Shown: positions 20,747 to 34,807, counted from the stretch's first letter. The stretch: DNA of 54,362 nucleotides from Exiguobacterium sp. BMC-KP (GCF_001275385.1 NZ_LGIW01000002.1:1-54362); one strand, 5' to 3'. Made by a program: numbers and translations. Notes: generated by a model from the sequence alone, not told the origin.

Positions 20747-21369
20747 TATGCAAGCACCTCCTCTACTCTCGCAACAGCGTCCTTCGTAATGATGACTTTG
20801 TCATGAGCGACAAGATCAAGGACGTTTACACCTGCAGCGTCAACGACTGTGACACCTGGGATGTTGCGTGTTGAAAGAACGACTGACTCGTTGTAATCAG
20901 CAGTAACGACGAGAACTTTACGTTCGATTGAAAGAGCAGCGAATACTGCGATCATGTCCTTAGTTTTAGGAGCATCGATTGTCAATCCTTCAAGAACGAT
21001 GAACTCGTTGTTAGCGACTTTCGAAGAAAGTGCTGAACGAAGTGCGAGACGACGAACCTTTTTAGGAAGTTTATAAGCGTACGAACGTGGTGTTGGACCG
21101 AAGACTGTTCCACCGCCAACCCATTGTGGCGAACGGATCGAACCTTGGCGTGCACGACCAGTACCTTTTTGTTTCCATGGTTTACGGCCGCCACCGCGAA
21201 CTTCCGAGCGACCTTTTGTATCATGTGTACCTTGGCGACGTGAAGCTTGTTGCATGACGATTGCATCGTATACGACTGCTTCATTTGGCTCGATTCCGAA
21301 AACGGCATCTGCGAGCTCGATGTCTCCAACTTGTGTACCTGTTTGGTTAAGCAAAGCTACTTTAGGCAT
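20746..21369 (-). CDS. rplD: ribosomal protein L4
   Basis: 207 residues. [20 protein letters not shown] and [19 protein letters not shown] form the extended loop that lines the exit tunnel. In Gammaproteobacteria L4 also controls the S10 operon; such control is not shown for this leader. Confidence 0.98.
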   Translation of the reverse strand: MPKVALLNQTGTQVGDIELADAVFGIEPNEAVVYDAIVMQQASRRQGTHDTKGRSEVRGGGRKPWKQKGTGRARQGSIRSPQWVGGGTVFGPTPRSYAYKLPKKVRRLALRSALSSKVANNEFIVLEGLTIDAPKTKDMIAVFAALSIERKVLVVTADYNESVVLSTRNIPGVTVVDAAGVNVLDLVAHDKVIITKDAVARVEEVLA

Positions 21370-21398
21370 TCGTTATTCCTCCTTTCCTTGCAAACGGA

Positions 21399-22025
21399 TT
21401 AGTTGCCTTTAACCGCAGTTTTGATGACAACTTGGCTCTTACGTGCGCCTGGGATAGCACCCTTGACGAGGAGTAAGCCGCGTTCTGCATCAACTTTTAC
21501 GATTTCAAGGTTTTGAACAGTGATTTGCTCTCCACCCATGCGTCCAGGGAGCAATTTCCCTTTGAATACACGGTTAGGAGCAACAGGACCCATTGAACCT
21601 GGGCGACGGTGGTAACGCGAACCGTGAGCCATTGGACCACGTGATTGGTTGTGACGCTTGATTGCACCAGCGAAACCTTTACCTTTCGACGTACCTGTTA
21701 CATCAACCATTTCGCCTGCAGCGAAAGTATCTGCTTTAATCTCTTGACCGATTTCGAAATCTGCTACTGATGTACGGATTTCTTTAATGAAGCGCTTAGG
21801 TGTCGCGTTTGCTTTCGCAGCGTGACCTTTTTGCGGTTTGTTTTGACGACCTTCTTTGATATCACCAAAGCCGAGTTGAACTGCTTCGTAACCGTCAACT
21901 TCCGTTGTTTTCAATTGAAGAACAACGTTACCTTCGACTGAAACGACAGTAACAGGGACGACTTCGCCTGACTCGTTGAAGATTTGTGTCATACCGAGTT
22001 TAGTTCCTAAGATTCCTTTAGCCAT
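21399..22025 (-). CDS. rplC: ribosomal protein L3
   Basis: 208 residues from ATG 22025 ([16 protein letters not shown]), with AGGAGGTG 6 bp upstream; a 3-codon longer frame overlaps the ribosome site. [20 protein letters not shown] is the loop reaching toward the peptidyl transferase centre. Confidence 0.97.
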   Translation of the reverse strand: MAKGILGTKLGMTQIFNESGEVVPVTVVSVEGNVVLQLKTTEVDGYEAVQLGFGDIKEGRQNKPQKGHAAKANATPKRFIKEIRTSVADFEIGQEIKADTFAAGEMVDVTGTSKGKGFAGAIKRHNQSRGPMAHGSRYHRRPGSMGPVAPNRVFKGKLLPGRMGGEQITVQNLEIVKVDAERGLLLVKGAIPGARKSQVVIKTAVKGN

Positions 22026-22093
22026 GAGATACACCTCCTAATATTGAATGATTTTGATCTTCTGGCTAGTATCAACTATCTATAGAAGAAAAA

Positions 22094-22623
<530 letters not shown>

Positions 22624-22652
22624 AGTATATAAGATGTCAGACCATGTTGCAA
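22624..22652 (-). promoter_or_regulatory. promoter of the S10-spc-alpha superoperon
   Basis: TTGCAA (22647-22652), 17-bp spacer, TATACT (22624-22629) on the minus strand, placed right after the tuf terminator. Confidence 0.75.
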
Positions 22653-22671
22653 GACTGTTTTCAAAGAAATG

Positions 22672-22711
22672 AAAAAAGGTCTTCCGCCACGGGAGACGGA
22701 AGACCTTTTTT
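22672..22711 (-). terminator. terminator after tuf
   Basis: AAAAAAGGTCTTCCG and CGGAAGACCTTTTTT form a perfect 15-bp stem with a 10-base loop, with the T run as its 3' arm (22672-22711). Symmetric, so active in either direction. It closes the str operon. Confidence 0.92.
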
Positions 22712-22721
22712 GTCTTAAAAA

Positions 22722-23909
<1,188 letters not shown>

Positions 23910-23950
23910 TCTGAATTCCTCCTCTATGTGTCTAATAATTTTTTATAACT

Positions 23951-23985
23951 AGGAAGGTGAGTCGTAAGATAACGTACACCTTCCT
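23951..23985 (-). repeat. intercistronic hairpin between fusA and tuf
   Basis: AGGAAGGTG and CACCTTCCT (23977-23985 with 23951-23959) form a 9-bp perfect stem with a 17-base loop. No T run follows, so it is more likely an mRNA processing or stability element, or part of a tuf leader, than a terminator. Confidence 0.55.
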
Positions 23986-23986
23986 T

Positions 23987-24015
23987 AGCTTACACTAATC
24001 ATAAAAGCGTGACAA
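23987..24015 (-). promoter_or_regulatory. possible tuf-specific promoter
   Basis: TTGTCA (24010-24015), 17 bp, TAAGCT (23987-23992). The -35 and spacing are good but the -10 is weak. A separate promoter would explain higher EF-Tu than EF-G output. Confidence 0.35.
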
Positions 24016-24026
24016 CCTGTGAAGGA

Positions 24027-26105
24027 TTAGCCGTTTGCTTTTTTGATGATTTCTTCAGCAACTGATTTCGGTACTTCTTCGTAGTGATCGAAGTGCATCG
24101 AGTACGTTCCGCGACCTTGTGTGCGTGAACGAAGACCAGTAGCGTATCCAAACATTTCAGAAAGTGGAATCATTGAACGGACAACTTGAGCGTTACCGCG
24201 TGCTTCCATACCTTCTACGCGACCACGGCGTGATGTAACATCACCCATGATGTCTCCCATGTATTCGTCTGGGATAACGATTTCAACTTTCATCATTGGC
24301 TCAAGGATAACAGCGCCGCTCTTATCTTTAAGTTGTTTGACTGCCATTGAAGCCGCAACTTTAAATGCCATCTCGTTTGAGTCGACATCGTGGTACGATC
24401 CGAAGACGAGTGAAGCTTTTACGTCAACGACCGGGTAACCAGCAAGGATACCGTTTTGAAGTGCTTCTTCGATTCCGTGCTCAACCGCTGGGATGTATTC
24501 ACGTGGAACAACACCACCGACGATTTTGTTGTTGAACTCGAAGCCAGCGCCTTCTTCGTTCGGCTCGAATTCTACGACGACGTGACCATACTGACCACGA
24601 CCACCAGATTGACGAGCGAACTTCGAATCGATCTTCGCCGCTTGGCGGATCGTTTCACGGTAAGCTACTTGTGGAGCACCAACGTTTGCTTCGACTTTGA
24701 ACTCGCGACGCATACGGTCAACGATGATGTCGAGGTGAAGCTCACCCATACCTGAGATGATCGTTTGACCAGTCTCTGGGTTTGTTTCAGTGCGGAACGT
24801 TGGATCCTCTTCAGCAAGCTTAGCGAGGGCTTGACCCATTTTATCTTGGTCAGCTTTCGTTTTTGGTTCGATAGCGACCGAGATAACTGGTTCTGGGAAT
24901 GTCATTGATTCGAGAACGACGTTGTCTTTCTCTGCACAAAGCGTATCTCCAGTAGTCGTATCTTTCAAACCTACAGCTGCAGCGATGTCACCCGCGTATA
25001 CCATCGGGATTTCTTCACGGCTGTTTGCGTGCATTTGAAGGATACGTCCAAGACGCTCACGTTTGCCTTTTGTTGAGTTTTTAACGTACGATCCTGCCGA
25101 AGCTGTACCAGAGTACACACGGAAGAACGTCAATTTACCGACGTAAGGGTCAGTCATAACTTTGAATGCGAGTGCAGAGAATGGTGCTTCGTCCGAAGAC
25201 TCACGCACGATTTCTTCATCCGTATCCATGTTGATACCTGAGATCGCTTTTACGTCGATTGGTGATGGGAGGTAATCGAGAACTGCGTCAAGCATAAGCT
25301 GAACACCTTTGTTCTTGAATGCCGAACCTACGAGTACAGGATAGAAGTCAACTGTCAGAGTTGCTTTACGGATAGCCGCTTTCAACTCGTCGATTGTGAT
25401 TTCTTCACCCTCGAGGTATTTCATCATCAATTCTTCTTCGTAATCCGCAACTGCTTCGATCAATGATCCACGGAGTTCTTCAGCTTGATCAGCGAGATCA
25501 GCTGGGAAACCGTCAGTCACTTCGATATCAGTTCCGAGATCGTTACCGTACATGTATGTTTTCTGTTCGACGAGGTCGATGATTCCTTTGAATTCATCTT
25601 CCGCACCAATTGGGATTTGGATCGCGTGTGCGTTTGCTTGAAGGCGATCGCGAAGCGTTCCAACCGAGTACAAGAAGTCTGCACCGATTTTATCCATTTT
25701 GTTAACGAAAACGATACGTGGTACGCCGTAAGTTGTAGCTTGGCGCCATACTGTCTCAGTTTGTGGCTCAACACCAGACTGAGCGTCAAGTACTGCTACC
25801 GCACCATCAAGTACGCGAAGTGAACGTTCAACCTCAACTGTGAAGTCTACGTGTCCAGGTGTATCGATGATGTTTACGCGGTTACCTTTCCATTGAGCAG
25901 TTGTTGCTGCCGATGTAATCGTGATCCCACGCTCTTGCTCTTGCTCCATCCAGTCCATTTGTGAAGCACCTTCGTGCGTTTCACCAATCTTGTGGATACG
26001 ACCCGTGTAGTACAGGATACGCTCAGTCGTTGTTGTTTTACCAGCATCGATGTGAGCCATGATCCCGATGTTACGAGTGTTCTTAAGGGAGAATTCTCTT
26101 GCCAT
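24027..26105 (-). CDS. fusA: elongation factor G
   Basis: 692 residues with [17 protein letters not shown] and [13 protein letters not shown]ase motifs, then domains II to V, including [10 protein letters not shown] in domain IV. Catalyses ribosomal translocation and, with RRF, recycling. AAAGGAGAATG precedes the ATG. Confidence 0.99.
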   Translation of the reverse strand: MAREFSLKNTRNIGIMAHIDAGKTTTTERILYYTGRIHKIGETHEGASQMDWMEQEQERGITITSAATTAQWKGNRVNIIDTPGHVDFTVEVERSLRVLDGAVAVLDAQSGVEPQTETVWRQATTYGVPRIVFVNKMDKIGADFLYSVGTLRDRLQANAHAIQIPIGAEDEFKGIIDLVEQKTYMYGNDLGTDIEVTDGFPADLADQAEELRGSLIEAVADYEEELMMKYLEGEEITIDELKAAIRKATLTVDFYPVLVGSAFKNKGVQLMLDAVLDYLPSPIDVKAISGINMDTDEEIVRESSDEAPFSALAFKVMTDPYVGKLTFFRVYSGTASAGSYVKNSTKGKRERLGRILQMHANSREEIPMVYAGDIAAAVGLKDTTTGDTLCAEKDNVVLESMTFPEPVISVAIEPKTKADQDKMGQALAKLAEEDPTFRTETNPETGQTIISGMGELHLDIIVDRMRREFKVEANVGAPQVAYRETIRQAAKIDSKFARQSGGRGQYGHVVVEFEPNEEGAGFEFNNKIVGGVVPREYIPAVEHGIEEALQNGILAGYPVVDVKASLVFGSYHDVDSNEMAFKVAASMAVKQLKDKSGAVILEPMMKVEIVIPDEYMGDIMGDVTSRRGRVEGMEARGNAQVVRSMIPLSEMFGYATGLRSRTQGRGTYSMHFDHYEEVPKSVAEEIIKKANG

Positions 26106-26142
26106 CTTTAAACATTCTCCTTTCGCATTTTAGTTTAGTGGT

Positions 26143-26158
26143 CGTGTGTTACCACACG
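26143..26158 (-). repeat. small hairpin upstream of fusA
   Basis: CGTGTG (26143-26148) and CACACG (26153-26158) form a 6-bp stem with a 4-base loop, 37 bp ahead of the fusA start. It sits beside the larger hairpin at 26178-26217. Confidence 0.4.
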
Positions 26159-26177
26159 TCATGACTATACCCGAAAG

Positions 26178-26217
26178 CCACCTCATAATTCCATTAAAAA
26201 TGGCATGCATGAGGTGG
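26178..26217 (-). repeat. large intercistronic hairpin between rpsG and fusA
   Basis: CCACCTCAT and ATGAGGTGG pair perfectly (26209-26217 with 26178-26186) and an inner CCATT/AATGG stem extends the structure. No T run follows. An S7 or other ribosomal-protein target would fit the place, but this is inference. Confidence 0.6.
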
Positions 26218-26229
26218 TGATTTTCGGAA

Positions 26230-26700
26230 TTACCAGCGGTAGTGAGCAAACGCTTTGTTCGCTTCCGCCATTTTGTGCATATCTTCGCGCTTCTTAACAG
26301 AAGCACCAGTGTTGTTTGCAGCGTCCATGATTTCGTTAGCAAGACGCGCATCCATTGTTTTTTCGTTACGGAGACGTGAGTAGTTCACGAGGTAACGAAG
26401 TGCGAGTGTCGTACGGCGCTCTGGGCGAACTTCGACAGGAACTTGATAGTTAGCTCCACCTACACGGCGTGCTTTAACTTCAAGAACTGGCATGATGTTG
26501 TTCATCGCTTCTTCAAAGACTTCCATTGCATCGCGACCTGAACGTTCAGCGATAGTTTCGAAAGCTTTGTATAAGATTTGTTGAGCAGTACCTTTTTTAC
26601 CATCTAACATAAGACGGTTGATAAGGCGGGTAACGAGTTTAGAGTTGTAGATCGGATCAGCCATTACATCACGACGTTCTGCTTGACCTTTACGTGGCAT
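26230..26700 (-). CDS. rpsG: ribosomal protein S7
   Basis: 156 residues starting [32 protein letters not shown] and [19 protein letters not shown] are the rRNA-contact motifs. Organizes the 30S head. Confidence 0.98.
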   Translation of the reverse strand: MPRKGQAERRDVMADPIYNSKLVTRLINRLMLDGKKGTAQQILYKAFETIAERSGRDAMEVFEEAMNNIMPVLEVKARRVGGANYQVPVEVRPERRTTLALRYLVNYSRLRNEKTMDARLANEIMDAANNTGASVKKREDMHKMAEANKAFAHYRW

Positions 26701-26749
26701 TCCGAGTCCCTCCTTTCATATAGTGAGGTGATATCCTGAGATATCTAGA

Positions 26750-27172
26750 TTATTTTTTTGCTGCTTTTGGACGTTTAGTACCATATTTCGAGCGACCTTG
26801 CATACGGCCGTCAACACCAGCTGTATCAAGCGCACCACGAACGATGTGGTAACGTACCCCTGGTAAGTCTTTTACGCGGCCGCCGCGGATAAGAACAACA
26901 CTGTGCTCTTGAAGGTTGTGGCCGATACCTGGGATGTAAGCTGTTACTTCCATTGTATTCGTCAAACGTACACGTGCGTATTTACGAAGAGCCGAGTTCG
27001 GTTTCTTCGGAGTCATTGTACCTACACGAGTACAAACACCACGTTTTTGTGGTGAGCTGATGTCAGTACGAGCTTTAATGAAGCTGTTGTACCCTTTGTT
27101 CAGCGCTGGCGAATCTGATTTCACAACTTTTGATTGACGTCCTTTACGGACTAATTGGTTGATAGTAGGCAT
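26750..27172 (-). CDS. rpsL: ribosomal protein S12
   Basis: 140 residues. Lys56 in [11 protein letters not shown] and the lysine of [13 protein letters not shown], the two usual streptomycin-resistance sites, are unchanged. Sits at the decoding centre. Confidence 0.98.
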   Translation of the reverse strand: MPTINQLVRKGRQSKVVKSDSPALNKGYNSFIKARTDISSPQKRGVCTRVGTMTPKKPNSALRKYARVRLTNTMEVTAYIPGIGHNLQEHSVVLIRGGRVKDLPGVRYHIVRGALDTAGVDGRMQGRSKYGTKRPKAAKK

Positions 27173-27212
27173 CTTTGAGATCCTCCCTTCCTGAATTCAT
27201 GACAAATTTCAA

Positions 27213-27232
27213 AACCACCGAGCCGGGTGGTT
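27213..27232 (-). repeat. GC-rich hairpin before rpsL
   Basis: AACCACC and GGTGGTT pair around a 6-base loop, followed on the minus strand by a weak T-rich stretch. It could be a leaky terminator between the L7Ae-like gene and rpsL. Confidence 0.5.
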
Positions 27233-27251
27233 CATCGAAAGTCATAATGAA

Positions 27252-27293
27252 GCGTTTTGCGTGGCTCAGGCATTCCATCGCCACACAAAACGC
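27252..27293 (-). repeat. 14-bp hairpin downstream of the L7Ae-like gene
   Basis: GCGTTTTG(T)GTGGC pairs with GCCACGCAAAACGC (27280-27293 with 27252-27265) with one G-T pair and a 14-base loop, beginning only 4 bp after the stop of the upstream gene. Two stacked stems in a 125-bp spacer suggest an rpsL-rpsG control region. Confidence 0.6.
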
Positions 27294-27297
27294 ATTA

Positions 27298-27549
27298 TCA
27301 AACTTTCTTAATGGCAACAGCGGTTGCTGCGACATCGATTCCACAAGCTTTTCCAAGCTCTTGCTTAGAAGGAACATTCACGACTGGAACGTTAGCTTGT
27401 TTCGCCGCATCGAGCAATGCTTGTTTTACGTGTTCATCTGCGTCATCCGCAATGATCACTTCCGACGCCTTGCCAGATCGCAATGCTTTGAGCGTTTGCT
27501 TTTGACCGACAAACTTCAAATCTGCGCCGACTACTTTTTTGTAAGACAT
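27298..27549 (-). CDS. rplGB: L7Ae-family ribosomal protein (YbxF type)
   Basis: 83 residues from ATG 27549 (MSYKKVVGADLKFVGQKQT), preceded by GGAGGATATC; an upstream extension of 13 codons is not used. An L7Ae/L30e fold with ASEVIIADDADEHV and the C-terminal CGIDVAATAVAI. B. subtilis YbxF binds kink-turn RNA and associates with growing ribosomes. First gene of the str operon, directly behind its promoter. Confidence 0.95.
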   Translation of the reverse strand: MSYKKVVGADLKFVGQKQTLKALRSGKASEVIIADDADEHVKQALLDAAKQANVPVVNVPSKQELGKACGIDVAATAVAIKKV

Positions 27550-27594
27550 GAAGATATCCTCCAAAATAACACAGCCGGTTGGCAACACTATATC

Positions 27595-27623
27595 ATAGTA
27601 GCACCGCCATACCGGCGTGTCAA
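27595..27623 (-). promoter_or_regulatory. promoter of the str operon
   Basis: TTGACA (27618-27623), 17-bp spacer, TACTAT (27595-27600), located 6 bp past the rpoC stop codon. It drives the L7Ae-like gene, rpsL, rpsG, fusA and tuf. Confidence 0.88.
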
Positions 27624-27629
27624 GGCGTT

Positions 27630-30600
27630 TTATTCTACCGGAGAATCGGCTTCTACAGGTGCTTCGCCAGCTACTTCGAGATCGATCTGACGGTAACGTG
27701 CCATCCCAGTACCAGCTGGAACTAACTTACCGATGATGACGTTCTCTTTCAAGCCGCGAAGGTAGTCGCTCTTCCCTTTAATCGCTGCATCCGTAAGGAC
27801 ACGAGTCGTTTCTTGGAACGACGCAGCCGATAGGAATGAATCTGTTTCAAGTGACGCTTTCGTGATACCGAGAAGAACTGGTTTCGCCGAAGCGAGAGCT
27901 TTCCCGTTACGGAGCGCTTCTTTACAAGCTTCCTTGAACGTGCTGATATCGACGAGCGAACCTGGTAAGAGTGAAGTCTCACCAGACTCGATGACACGTA
28001 CGCGACGGATCATTTGACGAACCATGACCTCGACGTGTTTGTCACCGATCTCAACCCCTTGCATCCGGTATACTTTTTGAACTTCTTGGAGCAAGTAGTT
28101 CTGAACGCCGGATACACCTTTAACGTTCAAGAGTTCTTTCGGATCGATCGAACCTTCTGTGAAGACTTGACCAGCTTTGACCTCGTCCCCGAGCTGAACA
28201 CGTAGACGCGAACCGAATGGGATCGTGTATGTGCGTGTTTCGCTGAGTCCTTGGACCGTCAATTCACGTTTGTCACGCGATTCCGTGAAGTCGATGACTT
28301 GACCATCGATTTCCGAGATGACCGCTTGACCTTTCGGGTTACGCGCTTCGAACAACTCTTGGATACGCGGAAGACCTTGTGTGATATCATCCCCGGCAAC
28401 CCCACCTGTGTGGAAGGTACGCATCGTAAGCTGCGTTCCTGGCTCACCGATTGATTGTGCCGCAATGATACCGACAGCTTCGCCGACTTCGACGTCGTTG
28501 CCTGTTGCCAAGTTGCGTCCGTAACATTTCTTACAGACACCATGGCTTGTGTTACATGTGAAGGCAGTACGGATCTCAACGTTGTCGACACCAGCGTCAG
28601 TGATGACACGAGCGATGTCTTCATCGATGAGTTCGTTCGTTGAAACGAGGACTTCTCCTGTTTCTGGATGAACGACGTTTTCGAATGCAGTACGGCCGAC
28701 GAGGCGGTCGTAGAGACTTTCGATTTCTTCCGTTCCTTCACGGAGTGCAGTGACACGGATACCACGATCCGTTCCACAATCGTCTTCACGGATGATGACG
28801 TCTTGAGCGACGTCAACGAGACGACGAGTCAGGTAACCTGAGTCAGCCGTTTTCAGGGCTGTATCGGCAAGACCTTTACGCGCACCGTGTGTCGAGATGA
28901 AGTATTCCTGTACCGTTAGACCCTCACGGAACGATGATTTGATCGGGAGCTCGATGATCCGTCCACTTGGAGCGGCCATGAGTCCACGCATACCAGCGAG
29001 CTGCGTGAAGTTCGACGCGTTACCACGGGCACCGGAGTCACTCATCATGAAGATCGGGTTCAGACGGTTAAGGGATTTCATCAGACGAGACTGAATTTCA
29101 TCCTTCGCATCATTCCACGATTTAACGACGCGCTCATAGCGCTCGTCTTCTGTGATGAGACCACGACGGTACGATTTCATGACGCGGTCGACATTGTCTT
29201 GCGCTTCAACAAGAATTTCTTGTTTGTCCGGAAGAACGATGATGTCCGCGATCCCTACCGTAATACCGGCACGAGTCGAGTGTTTGAATCCAAGGTTTTT
29301 CATGCGGTCGAGCATGCGGCTTGTTTCTGTCGTCTCAAACCGTTTGAAGACTTCCGCGATGACATTTCCAAGGAATCCTTTTTTGAACGGATCGATGATT
29401 GGACGATTCTTCAGTTCTGCCGCGACATCTGTTCCTTTTTCAAGGAAGTATGTGTCTGGCGTCGCTTCTTGAAGGTTCGTCATCGTTGGTTCGTTCAAGT
29501 AAGGGAACGTCGTTGGGAGGATCTCGTTGAAGATCAACTTACCGACTGTTGTAATCAATAATTTCTCGTTTTGCTCTTCTGTGAATGTCGGGTTCTTCAG
29601 AACGCCGGCTGGAATCGCAACACGTGTATGGAAGTGCGCATAACCGTTTTGGTAAGCGATGAGCGCTTCATTCACTGTCGAGAAGATTTTACCTTCGCCG
29701 ATTGCGTTTTCGCGCTCGAGCGTGAGGTAGTAGTTACCGAGGACCATATCCTGCGATGGTGTAACAACAGGTTTACCGTCTTTCGGGTTCAAGATGTTTT
29801 GTGCAGCGAGCATGAGAAGACGTGCTTCTGCTTGAGCTTCTGCCGAAAGTGGTACGTGAACCGCCATTTGGTCACCATCGAAATCGGCGTTATATGCCGT
29901 ACATACGAGTGGGTGAAGGCGAATCGCGCGTCCTTCGACGAGCGTTGGTTCGAACGCCTGGATACCGAGACGGTGAAGTGTCGGTGCACGGTTCAAGAGA
30001 ACCGGATGCTCACGGATGACTTCTTCGAGGACATCCCAGATTTCAGGTTGAACACGCTCGATTTTCCGTTTCGCACTCTTGATGTTCGGTGCGATGCCAC
30101 GAGAGACGAGTTCTTTCATGACGAACGGTTTGAAGAGTTCAAGTGCCATTTCTTTTGGAAGACCACATTGATACATCTTCAAGTTTGGACCAACGACGAT
30201 AACCGAACGACCAGAGTAGTCGACACGTTTACCGAGTAAGTTTTGACGGAAACGTCCTTGTTTCCCTTTCAACATGTGTGAAAGTGATTTAAGTGGACGG
30301 TTACCTGGTCCTGTAACGGGACGACCGCGACGACCGTTATCGATCAAGGCATCGACTGCTTCTTGAAGCATCCGTTTTTCATTCTGAACGATGATGTTCG
30401 GAGCACCAAGGTCAAGAAGACGCTTGAGACGGTTGTTACGGTTGATGACGCGGCGGTACAAGTCGTTCAAGTCAGACGTTGCGAAACGTCCGCCATCGAG
30501 TTGAACCATCGGACGAAGTTCCGGTGGGATGACTGGAAGTACTTCGAGAACCATCCATTCTGGATTGTTGCCCGAGTTACGGAAAGCATCGAGGACTTCA

Positions 30601-31229
30601 AGGCGTTTAATCGCACGAGTACGACGTTGTCCTTGAATCATACGAAGCTCTTCACGTAATCCAGCGACTTCTTTATCAAGTTCCACGTCACGGAGCAATT
30701 TACGAACTGCTTCCGCACCCATTTCAGCAGTGAACGAACGACCGAACTTCTCACGATAGGCACGGTATTCTTTTTCTGAAAGGAGTTGTTTCTTCTCCAG
30801 TGTCGATTCGCCTGGATCTGTGACGACGTACGACGCGAAGTAGATGATCTCTTCTAACGCACGCGGTGACATGTCAAGGACGAGTCCCATACGGCTAGGA
30901 ATTCCTTTGAAGTACCAGATGTGCGAAACCGGTGCTGCGAGCTCGATGTGACCCATGCGCTCACGACGGACTTTCGACTTCGTGACTTCAACGCCACAGC
31001 GGTCACAAATGATTCCTTTATAGCGGATCCGTTTGTATTTACCACAGTAACATTCCCAGTCTTTTGTTGGACCAAAGATACGTTCACAGAACAAACCGTC
31101 TTTCTCCGGTTTGAGTGTACGATAGTTGATCGTCTCCGGCTTTTTCACTTCCCCGAAAGACCATGAACGGATCTTTTCGGGGGAAGCGAGGCCGATTTGC
31201 ATATATTCAAATCTATTAACATCTACCAA
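27630..31229 (-). CDS. rpoC: RNA polymerase beta' subunit
   Basis: 1199 residues, the compact Firmicutes form without large lineage insertions. Zinc site 1 at C60, C62, C75, C78; catalytic NADFDGD near residue 450; trigger-loop and bridge region with [20 protein letters not shown]; zinc site 2 in CGTDRG and [11 protein letters not shown]. Only 20 bp separate it from rpoB. No start ambiguity: [17 protein letters not shown]. Confidence 0.99.
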   Translation of the reverse strand: MVDVNRFEYMQIGLASPEKIRSWSFGEVKKPETINYRTLKPEKDGLFCERIFGPTKDWECYCGKYKRIRYKGIICDRCGVEVTKSKVRRERMGHIELAAPVSHIWYFKGIPSRMGLVLDMSPRALEEIIYFASYVVTDPGESTLEKKQLLSEKEYRAYREKFGRSFTAEMGAEAVRKLLRDVELDKEVAGLREELRMIQGQRRTRAIKRLEVLDAFRNSGNNPEWMVLEVLPVIPPELRPMVQLDGGRFATSDLNDLYRRVINRNNRLKRLLDLGAPNIIVQNEKRMLQEAVDALIDNGRRGRPVTGPGNRPLKSLSHMLKGKQGRFRQNLLGKRVDYSGRSVIVVGPNLKMYQCGLPKEMALELFKPFVMKELVSRGIAPNIKSAKRKIERVQPEIWDVLEEVIREHPVLLNRAPTLHRLGIQAFEPTLVEGRAIRLHPLVCTAYNADFDGDQMAVHVPLSAEAQAEARLLMLAAQNILNPKDGKPVVTPSQDMVLGNYYLTLERENAIGEGKIFSTVNEALIAYQNGYAHFHTRVAIPAGVLKNPTFTEEQNEKLLITTVGKLIFNEILPTTFPYLNEPTMTNLQEATPDTYFLEKGTDVAAELKNRPIIDPFKKGFLGNVIAEVFKRFETTETSRMLDRMKNLGFKHSTRAGITVGIADIIVLPDKQEILVEAQDNVDRVMKSYRRGLITEDERYERVVKSWNDAKDEIQSRLMKSLNRLNPIFMMSDSGARGNASNFTQLAGMRGLMAAPSGRIIELPIKSSFREGLTVQEYFISTHGARKGLADTALKTADSGYLTRRLVDVAQDVIIREDDCGTDRGIRVTALREGTEEIESLYDRLVGRTAFENVVHPETGEVLVSTNELIDEDIARVITDAGVDNVEIRTAFTCNTSHGVCKKCYGRNLATGNDVEVGEAVGIIAAQSIGEPGTQLTMRTFHTGGVAGDDITQGLPRIQELFEARNPKGQAVISEIDGQVIDFTESRDKRELTVQGLSETRTYTIPFGSRLRVQLGDEVKAGQVFTEGSIDPKELLNVKGVSGVQNYLLQEVQKVYRMQGVEIGDKHVEVMVRQMIRRVRVIESGETSLLPGSLVDISTFKEACKEALRNGKALASAKPVLLGITKASLETDSFLSAASFQETTRVLTDAAIKGKSDYLRGLKENVIIGKLVPAGTGMARYRQIDLEVAGEAPVEADSPVE

Positions 31230-31249
31230 GGGGTGGACCTCCCTTTCGC

Positions 31250-34200
31250 TTATTCCTCTTCAGTAACAACTGGTGCGACAGGCGCTTGAACTTCTTCGAG
31301 TGCTGGAGTCGCGTTCGGGATATTGTCCTCGTCTTCGTCACGCATTTCGATCTCTTCATCATCAGCAGACATCATCTTAACGTCCATACCGAGGGATTGA
31401 AGCTCTTTAATGAGGACTCGGAACGATTCCGGTACGCCCGGTTGTGGTACATTCTCACCTTTGACGATTGCTTCGTACGCTTTGACACGACCGATCGTAT
31501 CATCCGACTTGATTGTAAGGATCTCTTGGAGCGTGTAGGCTGCGCCATATGCTTCAAGTGCCCATACTTCCATCTCACCGAAACGCTGACCACCGAACTG
31601 GGCTTTACCACCGAGCGGTTGTTGTGTAACGAGTGAGTATGGTCCTGTCGAACGTGCGTGAAGTTTATCATCAACCATGTGAGCAAGTTTAATCATATAC
31701 ATGACACCGACAGAGATACGGTTATCGAACGCTTCACCCGAACGACCATCATAAAGGACAGTTTTCGCGTCGCGATCCATACCTGCTTCTTCAATCGTTG
31801 CCCAAACATCTTCCTCACGCGCACCATCAAATACTGGTGATGCGACTTTAATGCCGAGTTGACGTGCTGCCATCCCGAGGTGAAGCTCGAGCAACTGCCC
31901 GATGTTCATCCGTGATGGAACCCCAAGTGGGTTCAACATGATGTCAATTGGCGTACCGTCTGGCATGTACGGCATGTCTTCTTCTGGAAGGATACGCGAG
32001 ATAACACCTTTGTTACCGTGACGCCCCGCCATTTTATCACCCTCGTGAATCTTACGCTTCTGAACGATGTAAGCACGGATCAACTGGTTGACACCAGGTG
32101 AGAGCTCGTCCCCATTATCGCGGTCGAAGATTTTGACGTCGAGGATGATTCCATCACCACCGTGTGGAACACGGAGAGATGTATCACGGACTTCACGTGC
32201 TTTTTCACCGAAGATCGCATGAAGAAGACGTTCTTCCGCTGTCAATTCCGTTACACCCTTCGGCGTAACTTTACCGACGAGGATATCGCCGTCCTTGACT
32301 TCCGCACCGACGCGGATGATTCCGCGATCGTCGAGGTTTTTCAAGGCATCATCACCGACGTTCGGAATATCACGTGTGATTTCTTCCGGTCCGAGTTTCG
32401 TATCACGCGACTCACATTCGTATTCTTCGATGTGGATCGATGTGTATACGTCATCTTTAACAAGACGCTCACTCATGATGACAGCATCCTCGTAGTTGTA
32501 ACCATCCCATGTCATGAATCCGACGAGTACGTTGCGACCAAGTGCAAGTTCCCCACCGTCCATCGATGGACCATCTGCAAGGATCTCGCCTTTATCGACA
32601 GGGTCGCCTGCTTTGATGATTGGTTTTTGGTTATAACACGTTCCTTGGTTAGAACGGATGAATTTTTGAATCTTGTAACGGTCGAGTTCACCTTCAACGA
32701 TGTTGCCATCGACTTCCGTCGTACGACGGACAAGGATTTCACGCGCCGTAACGCGCTCAGCGATCCCTGCGTGCTTCGCAACAACAGCGGCTCCTGAGTC
32801 TTTTGCAGACACGTACTCCATACCTGTACCAACAATCGGAGATTCCGGGTTCAGAAGTGGGACGGCCTGACGTTGCATGTTCGCTCCCATGAGGGCACGG
32901 TTCGAGTCATCGTTCTCAAGGAACGGGATACAAGCCGTTGCGGCAGATACAACCTGCTTCGGCGAAACATCCATATAATCGACACGTGCTGGTTCAACAG
33001 ACAAGTTTTGTCCACGGAAACGTGAAAGGACGTGTGAATCTTGGAACGTCTTCTCTTCCGTCAACAACATATTTGCCTGTGCGACGACGTAGAGATCCTC
33101 TTCGTCTGCAGTCATGTAGTGGATGTCATTCGTGACGACGCCCGTTTCCGGATCGACACGACGATATGGTGCTTCGATGAAGCCGTACTCATTGACCTTC
33201 GCGTAGGAAGATAACGAGTTGATCAAACCGATGTTTGGTCCCTCTGGTGTTTCGATCGGACACATACGGGAATAGTGCGAGTAGTGTACGTCACGAACTT
33301 CGAAACCAGCGCGCTCACGTGTCAAACCACCGGGTCCGAGTGCTGAAAGACGACGTTTGTGCGTCAATTCTGCAAGCGGGTTCGTTTGGTCCATGAACTG
33401 AGACAACTGCGAGCTACCGAAGAACTCTTTAATCGATGCGATAACTGGACGAATGTTGATCAATGCCTGTGGCGTGATTGCATTCTGATCCTGAATCGAC
33501 ATCCGTTCTTTAACGACACGTTCCATCCGCGAGAGACCGATCCGGAATTGATTCTGGAGCAACTCACCGACTGAACGGAGACGACGGTTACCGAGGTGGT
33601 CGATATCGTCTGTCGTACCGACTTCATGCAACAAGTTGAAGAAGTAGTTGATTGCAGCAATCATGTCAGCAGGCGTGATGTGCTTGATGTCACGATCGAT
33701 GTTACCGTTACCGATGATATTGATGATGCGTTCACCTTCAGCATCGTCCGGTGCGAACACCTTGATTGACTGTAAGTTGAAAGCCTCACCCTGCGTTACG
33801 CCGCCTGTTGGCGTCGCTTCGATGTAACCAACGGATCCTTCAAGGAATGGAAGGACTTTATCGAGCATACGACGATCAAGGACCGTTCCTGCTTCCGCGA
33901 TGACTTCGCCTGTCTCTGGGTCAACGAGCGTTTCAGCAAGTTTCTGACCGAAAAGACGGTTCTTAAGATGAAGCTTTTTATTGATTTTATAACGACCAAC
34001 GTTTGCCAAATCATAACGTTTCGGGTCAAAGAAGCGCGACACAAGTAACGCTTTTGCGTTTTCGACTGTCGGCGGCTCTCCCGGACGTAGACGCTCATAA
34101 ATCTCGATGAGGGCTTTTTCCGTTGATTCCGTATTATCTTTTTCAAGTGAATTCCGGAGGTACTCATCATCACCGAGAAGATCGATGATTTCCTGATCCG

Positions 34201-34807
34201 TACCGAAACCAAGAGCACGTAAAAGAACCGTTACTGGAATCTTACGCGTGCGATCAATGCGAACATAAACGATGTCTTTCGCGTCTGTCTCGAGCTCGAG
34301 CCATGCACCACGGTTTGGGATGACTGTCGCGGAGAATCCACGCTTACCGTTCTTATCTAACTTATTGTTGTAATAAACACTTGGCGAACGAACAAGCTGC
34401 GAAACGATTACGCGCTCCGCTCCATTGATGATGAATGTTCCCGACTCCGTCATAAGCGGGAAGTCACCCATGAAGACTTCTTGTTCTTTCAATTCACCCG
34501 TCTCTTTATTTTGAAGACGGACTTTAACGCGTAGTGGTGCCGAATAGGTCACGTCGCGCTCTTTCGATTCATCGATCGAATACTTCGGCTCTCCGAGCGA
34601 GTAGTCGATGAATTCTAATACAAGATTCCCTGTGAAATCGGAAATCGGCGAAATGTCATGAAACATCTCACGAAGACCTTCCCGCAGGAACCACTCATAC
34701 GAATTCGTTTGAATCTCGATTAAGTTTGGAAGTTCCAATACTTCGCTGATACGTGCATAGCTTCTTCTCTGACGGTGACGACCGTACTGAACAAGTTGAC
34801 CAGTCAA
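31250..34807 (-). CDS. rpoB: RNA polymerase beta subunit
   Basis: 1185 residues from TTG 34807, reading (M)[27 protein letters not shown] lies about 5 bp upstream; a GTG three codons earlier would overlap that site. B. subtilis also starts here. The rifampicin-determining stretch [17 protein letters not shown] followed by [14 protein letters not shown] is wild type. The acidic C-terminal tail is longer than the core fold needs, as in other Bacillales. Confidence 0.98.
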   Translation of the reverse strand: MTGQLVQYGRHRQRRSYARISEVLELPNLIEIQTNSYEWFLREGLREMFHDISPISDFTGNLVLEFIDYSLGEPKYSIDESKERDVTYSAPLRVKVRLQNKETGELKEQEVFMGDFPLMTESGTFIINGAERVIVSQLVRSPSVYYNNKLDKNGKRGFSATVIPNRGAWLELETDAKDIVYVRIDRTRKIPVTVLLRALGFGTDQEIIDLLGDDEYLRNSLEKDNTESTEKALIEIYERLRPGEPPTVENAKALLVSRFFDPKRYDLANVGRYKINKKLHLKNRLFGQKLAETLVDPETGEVIAEAGTVLDRRMLDKVLPFLEGSVGYIEATPTGGVTQGEAFNLQSIKVFAPDDAEGERIINIIGNGNIDRDIKHITPADMIAAINYFFNLLHEVGTTDDIDHLGNRRLRSVGELLQNQFRIGLSRMERVVKERMSIQDQNAITPQALINIRPVIASIKEFFGSSQLSQFMDQTNPLAELTHKRRLSALGPGGLTRERAGFEVRDVHYSHYSRMCPIETPEGPNIGLINSLSSYAKVNEYGFIEAPYRRVDPETGVVTNDIHYMTADEEDLYVVAQANMLLTEEKTFQDSHVLSRFRGQNLSVEPARVDYMDVSPKQVVSAATACIPFLENDDSNRALMGANMQRQAVPLLNPESPIVGTGMEYVSAKDSGAAVVAKHAGIAERVTAREILVRRTTEVDGNIVEGELDRYKIQKFIRSNQGTCYNQKPIIKAGDPVDKGEILADGPSMDGGELALGRNVLVGFMTWDGYNYEDAVIMSERLVKDDVYTSIHIEEYECESRDTKLGPEEITRDIPNVGDDALKNLDDRGIIRVGAEVKDGDILVGKVTPKGVTELTAEERLLHAIFGEKAREVRDTSLRVPHGGDGIILDVKIFDRDNGDELSPGVNQLIRAYIVQKRKIHEGDKMAGRHGNKGVISRILPEEDMPYMPDGTPIDIMLNPLGVPSRMNIGQLLELHLGMAARQLGIKVASPVFDGAREEDVWATIEEAGMDRDAKTVLYDGRSGEAFDNRISVGVMYMIKLAHMVDDKLHARSTGPYSLVTQQPLGGKAQFGGQRFGEMEVWALEAYGAAYTLQEILTIKSDDTIGRVKAYEAIVKGENVPQPGVPESFRVLIKELQSLGMDVKMMSADDEEIEMRDEDEDNIPNATPALEEVQAPVAPVVTEEE

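Noticed and set aside
29571-30239. 222-codon plus-strand frame inside rpoC
   Set aside because: Antisense to a conserved part of rpoC; residue content rich in Cys, Arg, Phe and Thr mirrors rpoC codons; no recognisable domain.
32162-32797. 211-codon plus-strand frame inside rpoB
   Set aside because: Same reasons: antisense to conserved rpoB sequence, no start signals.
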